From Deltaproteobacteria bacterium (GTDB lineage Bacteria; Myxococcota; Myxococcia; SLRQ01), in NCBI GenBank assembly GCA_029210625.1, contig JARGFU010000018.1, forward strand, positions 62,001 through 126,000: a DNA stretch of 64,000 nucleotides, given 5' to 3'. The stretch's first letter is position 1, and each line of letters opens with the position of its first letter. Shown piece after piece: positions 38,930 through 47,930 of this stretch. The position numbers and the translations under genes are program-made. The notes beneath the pieces were generated by a model. It saw only the letters and a list, made by a program, of their open reading frames with translations, was not told the DNA's origin and did no database searches.

Positions 38930-39880
38930 ATGAGCAATCCGATGGGCTCCGACATGGGCGGCGCGGTCTGCGCCCAGCACCCCGAGCGTAACGCGCAGCG
39001 CACTTGCGAGCGTTGCGGCGCCTACATGTGCTCCGAGTGCACCGAGGGCGGGTTCAAGGACACCTGCCCCGACTGCGTCGCGCGCACCGGCGGCGGCACC
39101 TTCCCCCTGAGCCGGGAGGACTGGAGCTTCGATCAGATCTTCTCGATCTCCTGGGAGCGCTGGAAGCCCGAGTGGCTGATGATCTCGGTGGGCATGCTGA
39201 TCATCTTCGGCGTCACGATGGTCTTCAACGTCGTCTCCCAGGTGATCCAGGCCGGCGTCGCCTCCGCGGGCAGCGTGGAGGCCTCGATCGGCTTGAGCCT
39301 GATCTTCTCCTTCGCCCAGTCCCTGATCCAGGGCGTGATCCAGCTGGGCTTCTACCTGCTCTGCATCGACGTCCTGATGGGGAAGCCAGCCAACCTCGGC
39401 CTGCTCTTCACCCAGTTCGCCAAGGTCGGGAAGCTCTTGGTCCAGCTCCTGGTCATGGGCCTGATCATCGTGGTGCCCCTGGCCGTCTACGCTGGCATCA
39501 TCGCGGGGATCATCTTCCTGGCCGGGCTGCAGGACTCGGAGGAGGTCGTGCTGGCCATCGCCGGCGGCGCCTTCCTGCTCGTCCTCTTCCCGCTGATCTG
39601 GGTCTCCCTGGGCTTCTACTTCATGCAGATGGAGCTCGCCTTCGACGACGAGGTGGGCCCGATCGACGCCATCAAGCGCTCCTTCGCCCTGGTCGACGGG
39701 CACCGCCTGGGCACCTTCGGGGTCGCCTTCGTGGCGGGGCTGGTGGCGATGCTGGGCATCTTCGCCTGCGGCATCGGCATCATCGTCTCGGCGGGCCTCT
39801 CGCAGCTCATCCTCTGCGGGCTCTACCTCGCCCTGCGCAACGGCTCCGATCTCCCGGCCGTGAACCGGGATCTGGCCTAG
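38930..39880 (+). CDS. Zinc-ribbon/B-box-like multi-pass membrane protein
   Basis: A 316-residue protein. Residues 14-48 carry paired Cys/His ligands (CAQHPERNAQRTCERCGAYM, CSECTEGG, CPDC) of B-box or zinc-ribbon type, common at the N-terminus of bacterial integral membrane proteins. At least five hydrophobic segments follow (MISVGMLIIFGVTMVF; LIIVVPLAVYAGIIAGIIFL; AFLLVLFPLIWVSLGFYF; FVAGLVAMLGIFACGIGII). The plan resembles DUF975 or glycerophosphoryl-diester-phosphodiesterase membrane domains. Function unknown. Its TAG stop shares the CTAG palindrome 39877-39880 with the stop of the opposing GGDEF gene. Confidence 0.75.
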   Translation: MSNPMGSDMGGAVCAQHPERNAQRTCERCGAYMCSECTEGGFKDTCPDCVARTGGGTFPLSREDWSFDQIFSISWERWKPEWLMISVGMLIIFGVTMVFNVVSQVIQAGVASAGSVEASIGLSLIFSFAQSLIQGVIQLGFYLLCIDVLMGKPANLGLLFTQFAKVGKLLVQLLVMGLIIVVPLAVYAGIIAGIIFLAGLQDSEEVVLAIAGGAFLLVLFPLIWVSLGFYFMQMELAFDDEVGPIDAIKRSFALVDGHRLGTFGVAFVAGLVAMLGIFACGIGIIVSAGLSQLILCGLYLALRNGSDLPAVNRDLA

Positions 39881-40677
39881 GCCATGCTGCTCGGGTCGAG
39901 GACGACCCGGTTGCGGCCGCCCGCCTTGGCCTGGGCCGCGGCGTCGGCGGCCAGCTTCAGGGCGCGGCCGAGCGGGGTCGCGGCCTCGACCGTGGCCGCA
40001 CCGACGCTGACGGTGATGGACTCCAGACCGTTCTCGGTCTCGATGGCCATCGACTCCACCCCCCGCCGGATGCGCTCGGCGACCCCGAGCGCCTCCCGGG
40101 AGCGGGTGTTCGGGAGGAAGAGCACCAGCTCCTCCCCGGCGTGACGACCGGCGACGTCGGCCTGCCGGCTGCATCCCAGGATCAGCCGGCCGATCCGGCG
40201 CAACACCTCGTCCCCCACCGAGCGCCCGACGGTGTCGTTGAAGGCGCCGAGGTGGTCGACGTCCAGGTAGAGCAGGCTGAAGGGCCAGTCCTCACGCTGG
40301 AGCAGGGCCTGCTCCCGCAGCACCACCTCCCGCCAGATCTCCCGCCGGTAGAGGCCCACCAGGGGGTCGCGCACCACCCCCTGGTCCAGGGCGAGGTGCA
40401 CCTCCAGCCCCCCGCCGTCCTCGAGGGGCAGGCAGGTCACCCGGAAGACCTCGGTCACGCCCTCCGCATCGGTGTAGGCGTGGATCACCGAGGCCGCCCT
40501 GCCCTTCTCCTGGGCCTCTCGCAGGGGGCAGAGCTCACCGCGGAGAAAGCAGGGGCGATCGTCGCCGTGGACGAGGCCGTGGCAGGTCCCCGCCGGAGGG
40601 CCATAGACCTCGCCGGCGGAGGTGTTCCCCCAGCGCACCTCGTACTCGGACGACACCCAGATCACAGGGTCGTCCAT
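39877..40677 (-). CDS. GGDEF-type protein with a cysteine-containing PAS-like domain, variant signature
   Basis: A 266-residue protein. Residues 1-95 resemble a PAS domain (VIWVSSEYEVRWGNTSAG) with the Cys set GTCHGLVHGDDRPCFLRGEL-CPL, as seen in many PAS sensors and possibly a metal or redox site. Residues 105-262 are a GGDEF domain (FSLLYLDVDHLGAFNDTVGR; VLRRIGRLI). The active-site signature reads RHAGEELVLFLP instead of GGDEF, so cyclase activity is uncertain, although the metal-binding acidic residues are retained. It ends with AQAKAGGRNRV, the usual family C-terminus. It would make, or if inactive bind, cyclic di-GMP. Confidence 0.82.
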   Translation of the reverse strand: MDDPVIWVSSEYEVRWGNTSAGEVYGPPAGTCHGLVHGDDRPCFLRGELCPLREAQEKGRAASVIHAYTDAEGVTEVFRVTCLPLEDGGGLEVHLALDQGVVRDPLVGLYRREIWREVVLREQALLQREDWPFSLLYLDVDHLGAFNDTVGRSVGDEVLRRIGRLILGCSRQADVAGRHAGEELVLFLPNTRSREALGVAERIRRGVESMAIETENGLESITVSVGAATVEAATPLGRALKLAADAAAQAKAGGRNRVVLDPSSMA

Positions 40678-40772
40678 CTGCTCGAAGGCCGGGAGCGAGG
40701 CCTCGAGCTCGGCGCGTGTGAGCTTCCGAGCGATGGCTCCAGTCTACGCTCCCGGAGCGCGGCCCGGGAAGC

Positions 40773-42662
40773 TCAGACCTCGAGCATCGCCCCGAGGTGG
40801 ACCACCTGGTTGGGGGACAGCTCGAAGTAGTCGGTGACCCCCCGGGCGTTCTTGGCCAGCCAGAGGTAGAGCGCCTGGCGCCAGCGAGCGAAGTGGGTGT
40901 CAGGCCGGAAGATCAGGTGCTGCTGCCCCACGAAGAAGGTGGTGGCGGTGCCGCTGATGTCGAGCCCCTGCCGCTTGCAGGCTTCGATGATCTTGGGGAC
41001 CTCTGGCTTCTCCATGAAGCCATAATGGGCGGTCACCCGGTGCAGATCCGGATCGACCTCCACCACGTCCACCCGGTCCCGGTCGGAGAGGTGGGGCACG
41101 GCCACCGACTTGATGGTCAGCAGGACCACCCGCTGGTGGAGCACCTTGTTGTGCTTGAGGTTGTGCAACAGCGCGGGCGGCGCGCCCTCGTCCCGCCCCA
41201 TCATGAAGACCGCGGTCCCCGGGACCCGGGTGGGCGGGTGGTCGCGGACGTCCATCCGGAAGACCGAGAGGGGCACCACCAGCTGGGCCAGGCGCTGGGC
41301 GACCAGGGTGCGGCCGCGGCGCCAGGTGGTCATCATGACCGTGATGACGGCGGCGATGGTCAGCGGCATCCAGCCTCCGTCGGCGACCTTCACGATGTTG
41401 GCGCCGAAGAAGGAGGCGTCGATCGAGCCGAAGAGGAGCAGGAGTGGCCCGCAGATCCAGAGCGAGAGCCTCCACTGCTCCCGGGCGACGACGAAGGTCA
41501 GCAGGCTGGTTATCAGCATGGTGGTGGTGACCGCGATGCCGTAGGCGGCCGCCAGCCCGCTGGAGGAGCCGAAGCCGACCACCAGGGTGATGACCGCGAC
41601 GAAGAGCAGCCAGTTCACCGCTGGCACGTAGATCTGTCCGCTGTGCTCGGCGCTGGTGTAGACGATCTTCATCCGGGGGAAGTAGCCCAGCTGCATCCCC
41701 TGCATGGCCAGGGAGAAGGCCCCGGAGATCAACGCCTGGGAGGCGATCACCGTCGCGGCCGTCGCCAGCACGATGAGCGGGAAGCGCGCCCAGGTCGGGG
41801 CCAGGAGGTAGAAGGGGTTGGAGGCCGCCTCGGGGGAGTGGAGGAGCAGCGCCCCCTGCCCGAAGTAGGAGGCCAGCAGACAGGGCAAGACCACCACGTA
41901 CCAGGCGGTGCGGATCGGGAAGCGGCCGAAGTGCCCCATGTCGGCGTAGAGGGCCTCACCGCCGGTGACCACCAGGAAGACGACGCCGAGGATCAGGAAG
42001 CCCTCCATCCGGTTGATGGCGAAGAAGTCCCAGGCGTACATGGGGTTGAGCGCCGCGATGACGCTCGGGTTGGCGATCACCTCCTTCAGGCCCAGGACGG
42101 CGATCACCACGAACCAGACCAGGGTGATCGGCCCGAAGACGGCGCCCACCTTGGCCGTCCCCTTCCGCTGGAAGAGGAAGAGCCCCGCCAGGATGCCGAT
42201 GCCGCCGGGGATCACGTAGGGCGCGAGGGAGGGGGCCGCGATCTCCAGGCCCTCGACCGCCGAGAGCACCGAGATCGCCGGGGTGATCATGCCGTCCCCG
42301 TAGAGGAGCGCGGTCCCGAAGACGCCCATCAGGGCCAGGATCCAGCGCTTGTCCCGGGACTCGGGGGTCGGCAGGGCCAGGGCCATCAGCGCCAGGATGC
42401 CCCCCTCGCCCTGGTTGTCCGCCCGCAGGACGTAGAGCTGGTAGTTGATCGAGATGACGATGATCAGCGACCAGAAGATCAGCGAGAGCACCCCGAGGAC
42501 GTTCTCGGGGGTCACCGGCACCGCCGCCGGGCCGTGGAAGCACTCGCGGACGGCGTAGAGGGGGGAGGTGCCGATGTCACCGAAGACCACCCCCAGCGCC
42601 GTCAGGCTGGTGATGAAGAGCTTCTTCGGCGACTTGTTGCCCTTGGCGGTCTCGTCTGACAT
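40773..42662 (-). CDS. kup: Kup-type potassium uptake transporter
   Basis: A 629-residue proton-coupled potassium importer of the inner membrane. It opens with the family signature ALGVVFGDIGTSPLYAVREC and has GEGGILALMAL, LYGDGMITPAISVLSAVEG and GGEALYADMGHFGR, all hallmark Kup stretches. Twelve hydrophobic segments cover residues about 15-460, followed by a soluble C-terminal domain of about 165 residues that starts around TRVPGTAVFMMGRDEG. Start ATG 42662. It is 46 bp downstream of the last exbD on the same strand and may be co-transcribed with the Ton genes. Confidence 0.95.
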   Translation of the reverse strand: MSDETAKGNKSPKKLFITSLTALGVVFGDIGTSPLYAVRECFHGPAAVPVTPENVLGVLSLIFWSLIIVISINYQLYVLRADNQGEGGILALMALALPTPESRDKRWILALMGVFGTALLYGDGMITPAISVLSAVEGLEIAAPSLAPYVIPGGIGILAGLFLFQRKGTAKVGAVFGPITLVWFVVIAVLGLKEVIANPSVIAALNPMYAWDFFAINRMEGFLILGVVFLVVTGGEALYADMGHFGRFPIRTAWYVVVLPCLLASYFGQGALLLHSPEAASNPFYLLAPTWARFPLIVLATAATVIASQALISGAFSLAMQGMQLGYFPRMKIVYTSAEHSGQIYVPAVNWLLFVAVITLVVGFGSSSGLAAAYGIAVTTTMLITSLLTFVVAREQWRLSLWICGPLLLLFGSIDASFFGANIVKVADGGWMPLTIAAVITVMMTTWRRGRTLVAQRLAQLVVPLSVFRMDVRDHPPTRVPGTAVFMMGRDEGAPPALLHNLKHNKVLHQRVVLLTIKSVAVPHLSDRDRVDVVEVDPDLHRVTAHYGFMEKPEVPKIIEACKRQGLDISGTATTFFVGQQHLIFRPDTHFARWRQALYLWLAKNARGVTDYFELSPNQVVHLGAMLEV

Positions 42663-42708
42663 CGCTTGAGCCTCGAATCGTCCCCGGCAGGCCCTCGATC
42701 CGCTCGGA

Positions 42709-43176
42709 TCAGGGGTTCGGAGTGGGAGCCGGCTCCGTGGGGGCCACCGGAAGCTCGGCGCCCAGGGCCTCGGGGTCGACGATGCCGATGTGCTTGGCGC
42801 CCGCGGCGCGGCAGAGATCCATGACCTCGACGGCCAGCCCGAAGTTCGCGCCGTCCTCGGCATCGAAGAAGGCCACCTTGTCGTCCCGCCCGCGCAGGGC
42901 GAGCCGCAGGCGCTCCCGGAGCATGGCCTCGTCCACCCGCTCGCCGTTCAGGTCGATGGACCCGTCCTGGTGGAGCTTGACCAGAAGGGGGAGCATCTCG
43001 GGGGGGATGTCCTCCTCGAGCTCGGTATCGTCCGTCTCGGGGAGGGAGAGCTTGAAGCGCAGCTCGAGGGTGGGGGTCACGACCATGAAGATGATGAGGA
43101 GCACCAGCACCACGTCGATCAGCGGCGTGACGTTGATCTCGGACTGGACGCCCTTTCCTCCCAGCTGCATCGCCAT
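42709..43176 (-). CDS. exbD: ExbD/TolR-family biopolymer transport protein (second copy)
   Basis: A 155-residue inner-membrane protein. It has a short cytoplasmic N-terminus, one helix with the proton-path Asp in INVTPLIDVVLVLLIIFMVV, then a periplasmic domain. It partners with the ExbB at 43624 to couple the proton motive force to TonB. A Pro/Thr tail (EPAPTPNP) ends the protein. It sits 18 bp after the first exbD. Two different ExbD proteins with one ExbB recur in myxobacteria and may form a mixed stator. Confidence 0.9.
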   Translation of the reverse strand: MAMQLGGKGVQSEINVTPLIDVVLVLLIIFMVVTPTLELRFKLSLPETDDTELEEDIPPEMLPLLVKLHQDGSIDLNGERVDEAMLRERLRLALRGRDDKVAFFDAEDGANFGLAVEVMDLCRAAGAKHIGIVDPEALGAELPVAPTEPAPTPNP

Positions 43177-43194
43177 CTAGGATCCTCGAGGACG

Positions 43195-43614
43195 CTAGGC
43201 GTCCTCCTCCTTGCGTTCCTTGGTGGCGATCACGACCCGGGCTGCCCCGGCCTTGCGGCAGTCGAGCATCACTGCCCGGACCTTGCCGTAGTCGAGGCTG
43301 CGATCGCCCTTCACCACGACCTCGATGCCGGGGTTGAAGGAGAGGCGATCCTTCACCGCCTCGACCAGGCCCTCCTTCATCACGGGATCCTGATCCAGCC
43401 AGAGCTCCCCGTCGGCGGTCACGATGACGAAGAGCTGCTCGCGCTCACCCTTCCCCTTCACCACGTGCTTGGCCTCGGGGAGCTGCACGGCCTTGGCCTT
43501 CTGCATCATGGGCGTGACCACCATGAAGATGATCAGCAGCACCATGACGATGTCGACCAGAGGGGTGACGTTGATCTGGGCCTGGAAGCCCCCGCCCGAA
43601 GCGCCGGCCTGCAT
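43195..43614 (-). CDS. exbD: ExbD/TolR-family biopolymer transport protein (first copy)
   Basis: A 139-residue ExbD. FQAQINVTPLVDIVMVLLII carries the conserved membrane Asp, and the periplasmic part has the usual VVIKGDRSLDYG-type strand (here EVVVKGDRSLDYGKVRAVM). It starts 9 bp after the exbB stop. It differs enough from the second copy that a recent duplication is unlikely. Confidence 0.92.
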   Translation of the reverse strand: MQAGASGGGFQAQINVTPLVDIVMVLLIIFMVVTPMMQKAKAVQLPEAKHVVKGKGEREQLFVIVTADGELWLDQDPVMKEGLVEAVKDRLSFNPGIEVVVKGDRSLDYGKVRAVMLDCRKAGAARVVIATKERKEEDA

Positions 43615-43623
43615 CGTCCCGGC

Positions 43624-44319
43624 CTAGCTCTCGCTGCCCGCGGCGCCGGCGCGACCCTGATCCTTGATCAGGTAGTCGACGATCTCGTTCTTCGCCGCCA
43701 CCAGGGCGCCGCCGATCCCGTCCACCTTGGCGGTGTAGGCGTTGTAGAACCACACGCCGATGACCGCCACGGCGATGCCGAAGGCGGTGGTCAGGAGCGC
43801 CTCGGCGATGCCGGGGCCGATGGTGGCGAGGTCACCGGCGCCGCCGCCCATCGCCTGGAAGGCGTTGATGATGCCGAAGGTCGTGCCGAAGAGACCGACG
43901 AAGGGCGCGGTCGAGCCGACGGTCGCGAGGATGCCGAGGCCACGGCGCAGCCGGGTCAGCTCGGCGTCGATCGAGCGCTCGGAGGCGCGCGTCGCCGCCT
44001 CGACGACATCGTAGGTCGCTCCGGCGGCCTGCTTCTTCAAGCCGTCATCGTACTCGCTCACGCCGGCGCCGACCACCTGGGCCAGCGGGCTGCGCTTGTA
44101 CCGCTTCTGGGTCTCACCGACGGTCTCGAACTGCCGGTCGTCGAGCGGCCCGCGGATCTCGAGGGCGAAGCGCTTGGACTCGCCGGCGGCACGCATGAAC
44201 GCGAGGGCGCGCTCGATGCCGACCCCGAGCGTCCCCACGCTCATCAGCAGGAGGGTGTAGACCACGCCCTTCGCGACCGGGCCCATCGCGGCCCACATGT
44301 GTGAGAATTCGAACTCCAT
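43624..44319 (-). CDS. exbB: ExbB/TolQ/MotA-family proton channel protein
   Basis: A 231-residue inner-membrane protein with three hydrophobic segments (VVYTLLLMSVGTLGVGIERA; LGILATVGSTAPFVGLFGTT; LLTTAFGIAVAVIGVWFY). It carries the hallmark TVGSTAPFVGLFGTTFGIIN and GPGIAEALLTTAFGI motifs. It forms the proton-conducting pentamer around ExbD. ATG 44319 has AGGAG 7 nt upstream; a longer reading frame upstream has no coding character. It lies 29 bp after tonB. Confidence 0.95.
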   Translation of the reverse strand: MEFEFSHMWAAMGPVAKGVVYTLLLMSVGTLGVGIERALAFMRAAGESKRFALEIRGPLDDRQFETVGETQKRYKRSPLAQVVGAGVSEYDDGLKKQAAGATYDVVEAATRASERSIDAELTRLRRGLGILATVGSTAPFVGLFGTTFGIINAFQAMGGGAGDLATIGPGIAEALLTTAFGIAVAVIGVWFYNAYTAKVDGIGGALVAAKNEIVDYLIKDQGRAGAAGSES

Positions 44320-44348
44320 GCTCTTCTCCTGCTCGTGCTCTCGCTGCC

Positions 44349-45131
44349 TTACTCGAGCTTGAAAACGAAGGGCACCGGCAACCAGACGTAGACCGGTTGG
44401 CCCTCGAACTTGGCCGGCTGATAGCGGCACTTCTTCGCCGCCTGAACCGCGGCGTGCGCCAGCGCCTCGTTGCCGGACCGGACCTTGACCTCTCCGACGG
44501 TGCCGTCCTGCTTGACGCCCACCAGGAGGACCACTCTTCCGGTGACCCGCGCCTCGCGGAGCATCCGCGGATACTCCGGCTCGGGGCAGGCCCCCGGTAC
44601 GGGCTTGGGGGGGATCATCCCCTTCTTCAGGCGGACCGGCTCCTGGCTGCCCAGCTCACCGCCGAGCACCCCACCGAGCACACCCCCCACCTGGCCGCCG
44701 ACCACGCCGCCGACGACGCCGCCCTCGACACCCCCCTCGACGCCGCCCTCGACGCCCTCGACGCCGTCGTCGTCACCGCCGTCCTCTTCCTCCTCGACGG
44801 GCTCGGGCTCGGGTTCGGGCTCGGGCTCCGGATCCGGCCGCCGCTCGATCGGCTTGATCTGCTCGATCTTCGGCTGAACCATCACCGTGGGCGTCTTCGG
44901 CTTCTTCTTCCGCCGGATCTTCGCCTTGGGCGGCGGGGGTGGCGGCGGCGGAGGCGGCGCCCGGTAGAAGACCACCGGGACGTCCACCTCCTCCACGGCC
45001 TCCGAGACCGAGGGCTCCATCAGGAGCCACCCGGCCAGGGCAGCGTGCACCCCCACGGCGATGGCCGCCGCCACCAGGCGGCGGCCAAGTCCCCCCTTGG
45101 CCTTCGGCTGAACGAAACCGTCGAACATCAT
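44349..45131 (-). CDS. tonB: TonB energy-transducing protein
   Basis: A 260-residue TonB. One N-terminal helix (VAAAIAVGVHAALAGWLLM) is followed by a run of ten prolines, a Lys/Arg-rich and then Glu/Pro repeat region, and an unusual Gly/Val-rich repeat (GGVEGG and GGVVGG words, about 118-160) in place of a plain spacer. The C-terminal domain (about 185-260) has the family PEYPRMLREARVTGRVVLLV and CRYQPAKFEGQPVYVWLPVP. It spans the periplasm to energise outer-membrane receptors. It lies 30 bp after a receptor gene, suggesting a dedicated TonB. Confidence 0.95.
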   Translation of the reverse strand: MMFDGFVQPKAKGGLGRRLVAAAIAVGVHAALAGWLLMEPSVSEAVEEVDVPVVFYRAPPPPPPPPPPKAKIRRKKKPKTPTVMVQPKIEQIKPIERRPDPEPEPEPEPEPVEEEEDGGDDDGVEGVEGGVEGGVEGGVVGGVVGGQVGGVLGGVLGGELGSQEPVRLKKGMIPPKPVPGACPEPEYPRMLREARVTGRVVLLVGVKQDGTVGEVKVRSGNEALAHAAVQAAKKCRYQPAKFEGQPVYVWLPVPFVFKLE

Positions 45132-45161
45132 GGCTGGGGGAAACTACCTCTACTGGCAATG

Positions 45162-47888
45162 CTAGTAACGGAACCTCAGCCCAAATTGCATACTAAGTGG
45201 GTCCAAGGTGTCAATCACGTCGCCGAACTGGGTCGCTCCGCCCGCGGGAAGGTTCCGGGTCTCATAGGCCACGGCCGCCCGGTTGTTCAGCAGGTTGAAC
45301 ACGTCGTAGTAGAGCTGGATCTTCTGGCCGGTGAGCTCCTCGAGATCCCAGCCGATCCGCGCGGCGAGGGTGAAGAGGGCCGGCATCCGCAGCGGAACGA
45401 GGTTCCCCTCGGCGTCGTAGTCGTAGCCACGCGGCGAGCGGCGATCCCAGTAGTCGCTGAAGAAGCTGTTGAAGTAGTAGCGGTTGTAGGGGCCGCCGGA
45501 CTGGTAATAGACCTCACCGCCGATGGAGATGCCCTTGGGCAGCTTGTAGGAGGTGTAGACCTTCAGCACGTGGGCGTGGTGGCCCGGCAGCAGGCCCTGC
45601 TCGAACTCCCGCTGGCGGGGCCGGTCGAAGGCCACGTCGAGGAGGGAGTAGTCGGGCGAGGTGCCGTCGGACTTCGACAGCACGTAGGACGCCATCATCT
45701 GCCAGTTCTTCGACAGCCGCTTGTTCAGGGTCAGCTGCAGGGCGATGTAGCGGTTCCAGGCGCCCTCGAGGGCCCCGAGGGAGTAGAGGTGGTTGGGCTC
45801 ACCGTTCACGTAGCCGACGACCGCGTCGCCCTGCTCGTTCCAGATGACGTTGACCTCGTCGTCCTCCCAGACGTTGACGCTGGTCTTGTAGATCAGGTCC
45901 GCGGAGAGGGAGAGATCGTCCACCAGCTCCCGGGAGAGGCCGAGGATGAACTCGTGGGCGCGGGGGCGCTGCTGGTTGAAGGGCTCCTTGAGGTAGTCCT
46001 TGCCGGTGGTCGTCGGATCCGAGCCGCCCTGGGAGTACAGGAAGATGTCGTACTCCTCGGTGATCGGGTTGTACTGCCAGGTCCGGGTCCGCATCTCGCG
46101 GGCGCCCGCGAAGTCGGAGAGGGCCAGGTAGCCGGTGTCGACGTACTGATAGTAGCCGGCCCGGATGGCGGTCTTCTTGTCGCCGAAGGGATCCCAGGCC
46201 AGACCGAGGCGGGGGCTGACCGTGTTGACGATGATCTGGGCCTCACCCTCGTAGTTGCGCATCCGCGAGGAGTCGAAGCGCAGACCCGGGCGAACGGTGA
46301 GGCCGCCGAAGGGCTTCCAGACGTCCTGGGCGAAGACCGAGACGATGTCGCCGAAGAGCTGGTTGTCCTGGGCCTCGACCAGCTCGGTCTTCCGATAGGG
46401 GAGGCCGGCGCCGGAGATGGCGTTGGGATCGTTGGGGTCCACGCCGCTGTCGGTGAAGTACTCACCACCGGGGATGGACTGGAAGACGCTGTTCCAGGAC
46501 ATGGAGGCGTCGATGCCGGCCTTGAACTGGTGCCGGCCCATCATGTCGTCCACGTCGTAGGAGAGCGCCGAGTAGAGCTGCAGGCGGTAGCGCTTGTCGT
46601 CGACCCACTGGGTGTCGTTGATGGTGTCGGTGCCGGTGTCGATGTTGGTGTGACCCGAGGTGTCGAGGTCCAGGCTGACCGGGGTGATGTAGAGCCGCTG
46701 GCTCTTGAAGGAGACGCTGGTGTTCCAGAGCATCTGCGGCTGGAGGAAGATCTTGGAGTTCCCCATCAGCGTGATGCCCGCCTGCCACTGCCGGCGCTCG
46801 GCGTCCGGGTGGGTGGTCGGCTGCTGCTTGGTGTTCCGGATGGAGGTGGGATCCGTCTGGAAGAGCAGCTGGTAGGTCTGGGTCGGGGTGGGCATGAAGG
46901 TCAGCTTGCCCAGGGCATAGAGGCCGAAGAAGGTCCGCGGCGGCGGCTTCAGGCCCTCCTGATCCGGGAAGATCCCGAGCTGCTCACTGGTCCGCGAGGG
47001 ACGCACGGCCGCGTAGGGAAGCTCGGCGGAGATGAAGTACCAGAGCTTGTCCTTCATCACCGGGCCACCCAGGTTCACGTTGCTCTGGATGATGGTGTTG
47101 TCCTGCGGGATCTCGTTGTCGTCGTAGGGCGAGAGCTGGCCGGCCTCGTAATAGATGGAGCCGTCCACGTGGTGCTCGTTCGAGCCGCTCTTCGTCACGA
47201 TGTTGAGGATGCCGCCAGTGGCCTGACCGTACTCGGCGTCACGGCCGCCGGTGAGGACCTCGACCGACTCCATCGCGTCGAAGTTGAAGTTCGCCGAGAA
47301 GGTGTTGGTCACCGGGTCGGTGATGTTCACACCATCGAGCAGGTACTGGTTGCTGTACTGCTTGCTGCCCGCGACGTTCGGGTTGCCGCCACCGCCGCTC
47401 ACGCCAGGCGTGAGGTTGGCGATCGACTGGTAGGACCGGCCGGTCGGGACGGTGTTGGCGAACTCGGTGGTGACGACCTCACCGGTGGTGGTGTTCTCGA
47501 CGTCCACCATCGGGATCTTGCCCTTGACCACCACGGCCTCGGCCTCATCCGCGACCGGCGGCTCGAGGATGAGGTCCAGGGTGGCCGTGCGGCCGATCTG
47601 GACCTCGATGCCCTCGGTGGTCATGTCCCGGAAGAGGTCGTGCTCGGAGCCCACGGAGTAGGTCCCCGGGGGAATCTCCTTGAAGCGGGCCTCGCCGTCC
47701 TCGTTCGAGGTGACGACCCGCTTACCGATGAGGTTCTTACCCGAGAGGGTCAGCTTCACGCCGGCGACCGGCATGCCGTCCTGACCGGACACGTAGACCT
47801 CTACCTGTCCGGTCTGGACCGAGGCGAACGCCGGGCTCGCGAGGAGCACGGCAAGGAGAATGGCGCCAGAAAACCTGATCGTCTTCAT
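45162..47888 (-). CDS. TonB-dependent outer-membrane receptor with carboxypeptidase-regulatory-like domain
   Basis: A 908-residue outer-membrane protein with a signal peptide cleaved after ASPAFA. Residues about 24-95 form a carboxypeptidase-regulatory-like beta domain (VYVSGQDGMPVAGVKLTLSG). The plug follows (YQSIANLTPGVSGGGGNPNV; YLLDGVNITDPV; GGRDAEYGQATGGILNIVTK), then a long beta-barrel ending in the aromatic strand QFGLRFRY. This Oar-like plan is widespread in myxobacteria; Oar-type receptors take up or export peptides and proteins, and the substrate here is unknown. AAAGGA lies 9 nt before ATG 47888. It is downstream of the repeat lipoprotein and upstream of tonB. Confidence 0.92.
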   Translation of the reverse strand: MKTIRFSGAILLAVLLASPAFASVQTGQVEVYVSGQDGMPVAGVKLTLSGKNLIGKRVVTSNEDGEARFKEIPPGTYSVGSEHDLFRDMTTEGIEVQIGRTATLDLILEPPVADEAEAVVVKGKIPMVDVENTTTGEVVTTEFANTVPTGRSYQSIANLTPGVSGGGGNPNVAGSKQYSNQYLLDGVNITDPVTNTFSANFNFDAMESVEVLTGGRDAEYGQATGGILNIVTKSGSNEHHVDGSIYYEAGQLSPYDDNEIPQDNTIIQSNVNLGGPVMKDKLWYFISAELPYAAVRPSRTSEQLGIFPDQEGLKPPPRTFFGLYALGKLTFMPTPTQTYQLLFQTDPTSIRNTKQQPTTHPDAERRQWQAGITLMGNSKIFLQPQMLWNTSVSFKSQRLYITPVSLDLDTSGHTNIDTGTDTINDTQWVDDKRYRLQLYSALSYDVDDMMGRHQFKAGIDASMSWNSVFQSIPGGEYFTDSGVDPNDPNAISGAGLPYRKTELVEAQDNQLFGDIVSVFAQDVWKPFGGLTVRPGLRFDSSRMRNYEGEAQIIVNTVSPRLGLAWDPFGDKKTAIRAGYYQYVDTGYLALSDFAGAREMRTRTWQYNPITEEYDIFLYSQGGSDPTTTGKDYLKEPFNQQRPRAHEFILGLSRELVDDLSLSADLIYKTSVNVWEDDEVNVIWNEQGDAVVGYVNGEPNHLYSLGALEGAWNRYIALQLTLNKRLSKNWQMMASYVLSKSDGTSPDYSLLDVAFDRPRQREFEQGLLPGHHAHVLKVYTSYKLPKGISIGGEVYYQSGGPYNRYYFNSFFSDYWDRRSPRGYDYDAEGNLVPLRMPALFTLAARIGWDLEELTGQKIQLYYDVFNLLNNRAAVAYETRNLPAGGATQFGDVIDTLDPLSMQFGLRFRY

Positions 47889-47930
47889 GATGGCAGTTCC
47901 TTTACGCATGACTAGTTCTCGCAATTCCGG

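Noticed and set aside
44301-47915. A 1,204-residue plus-strand open frame over the receptor and TonB genes
   Set aside because: The minus strand encodes unmistakable TonB and receptor proteins; the plus frame has no recognisable motif.
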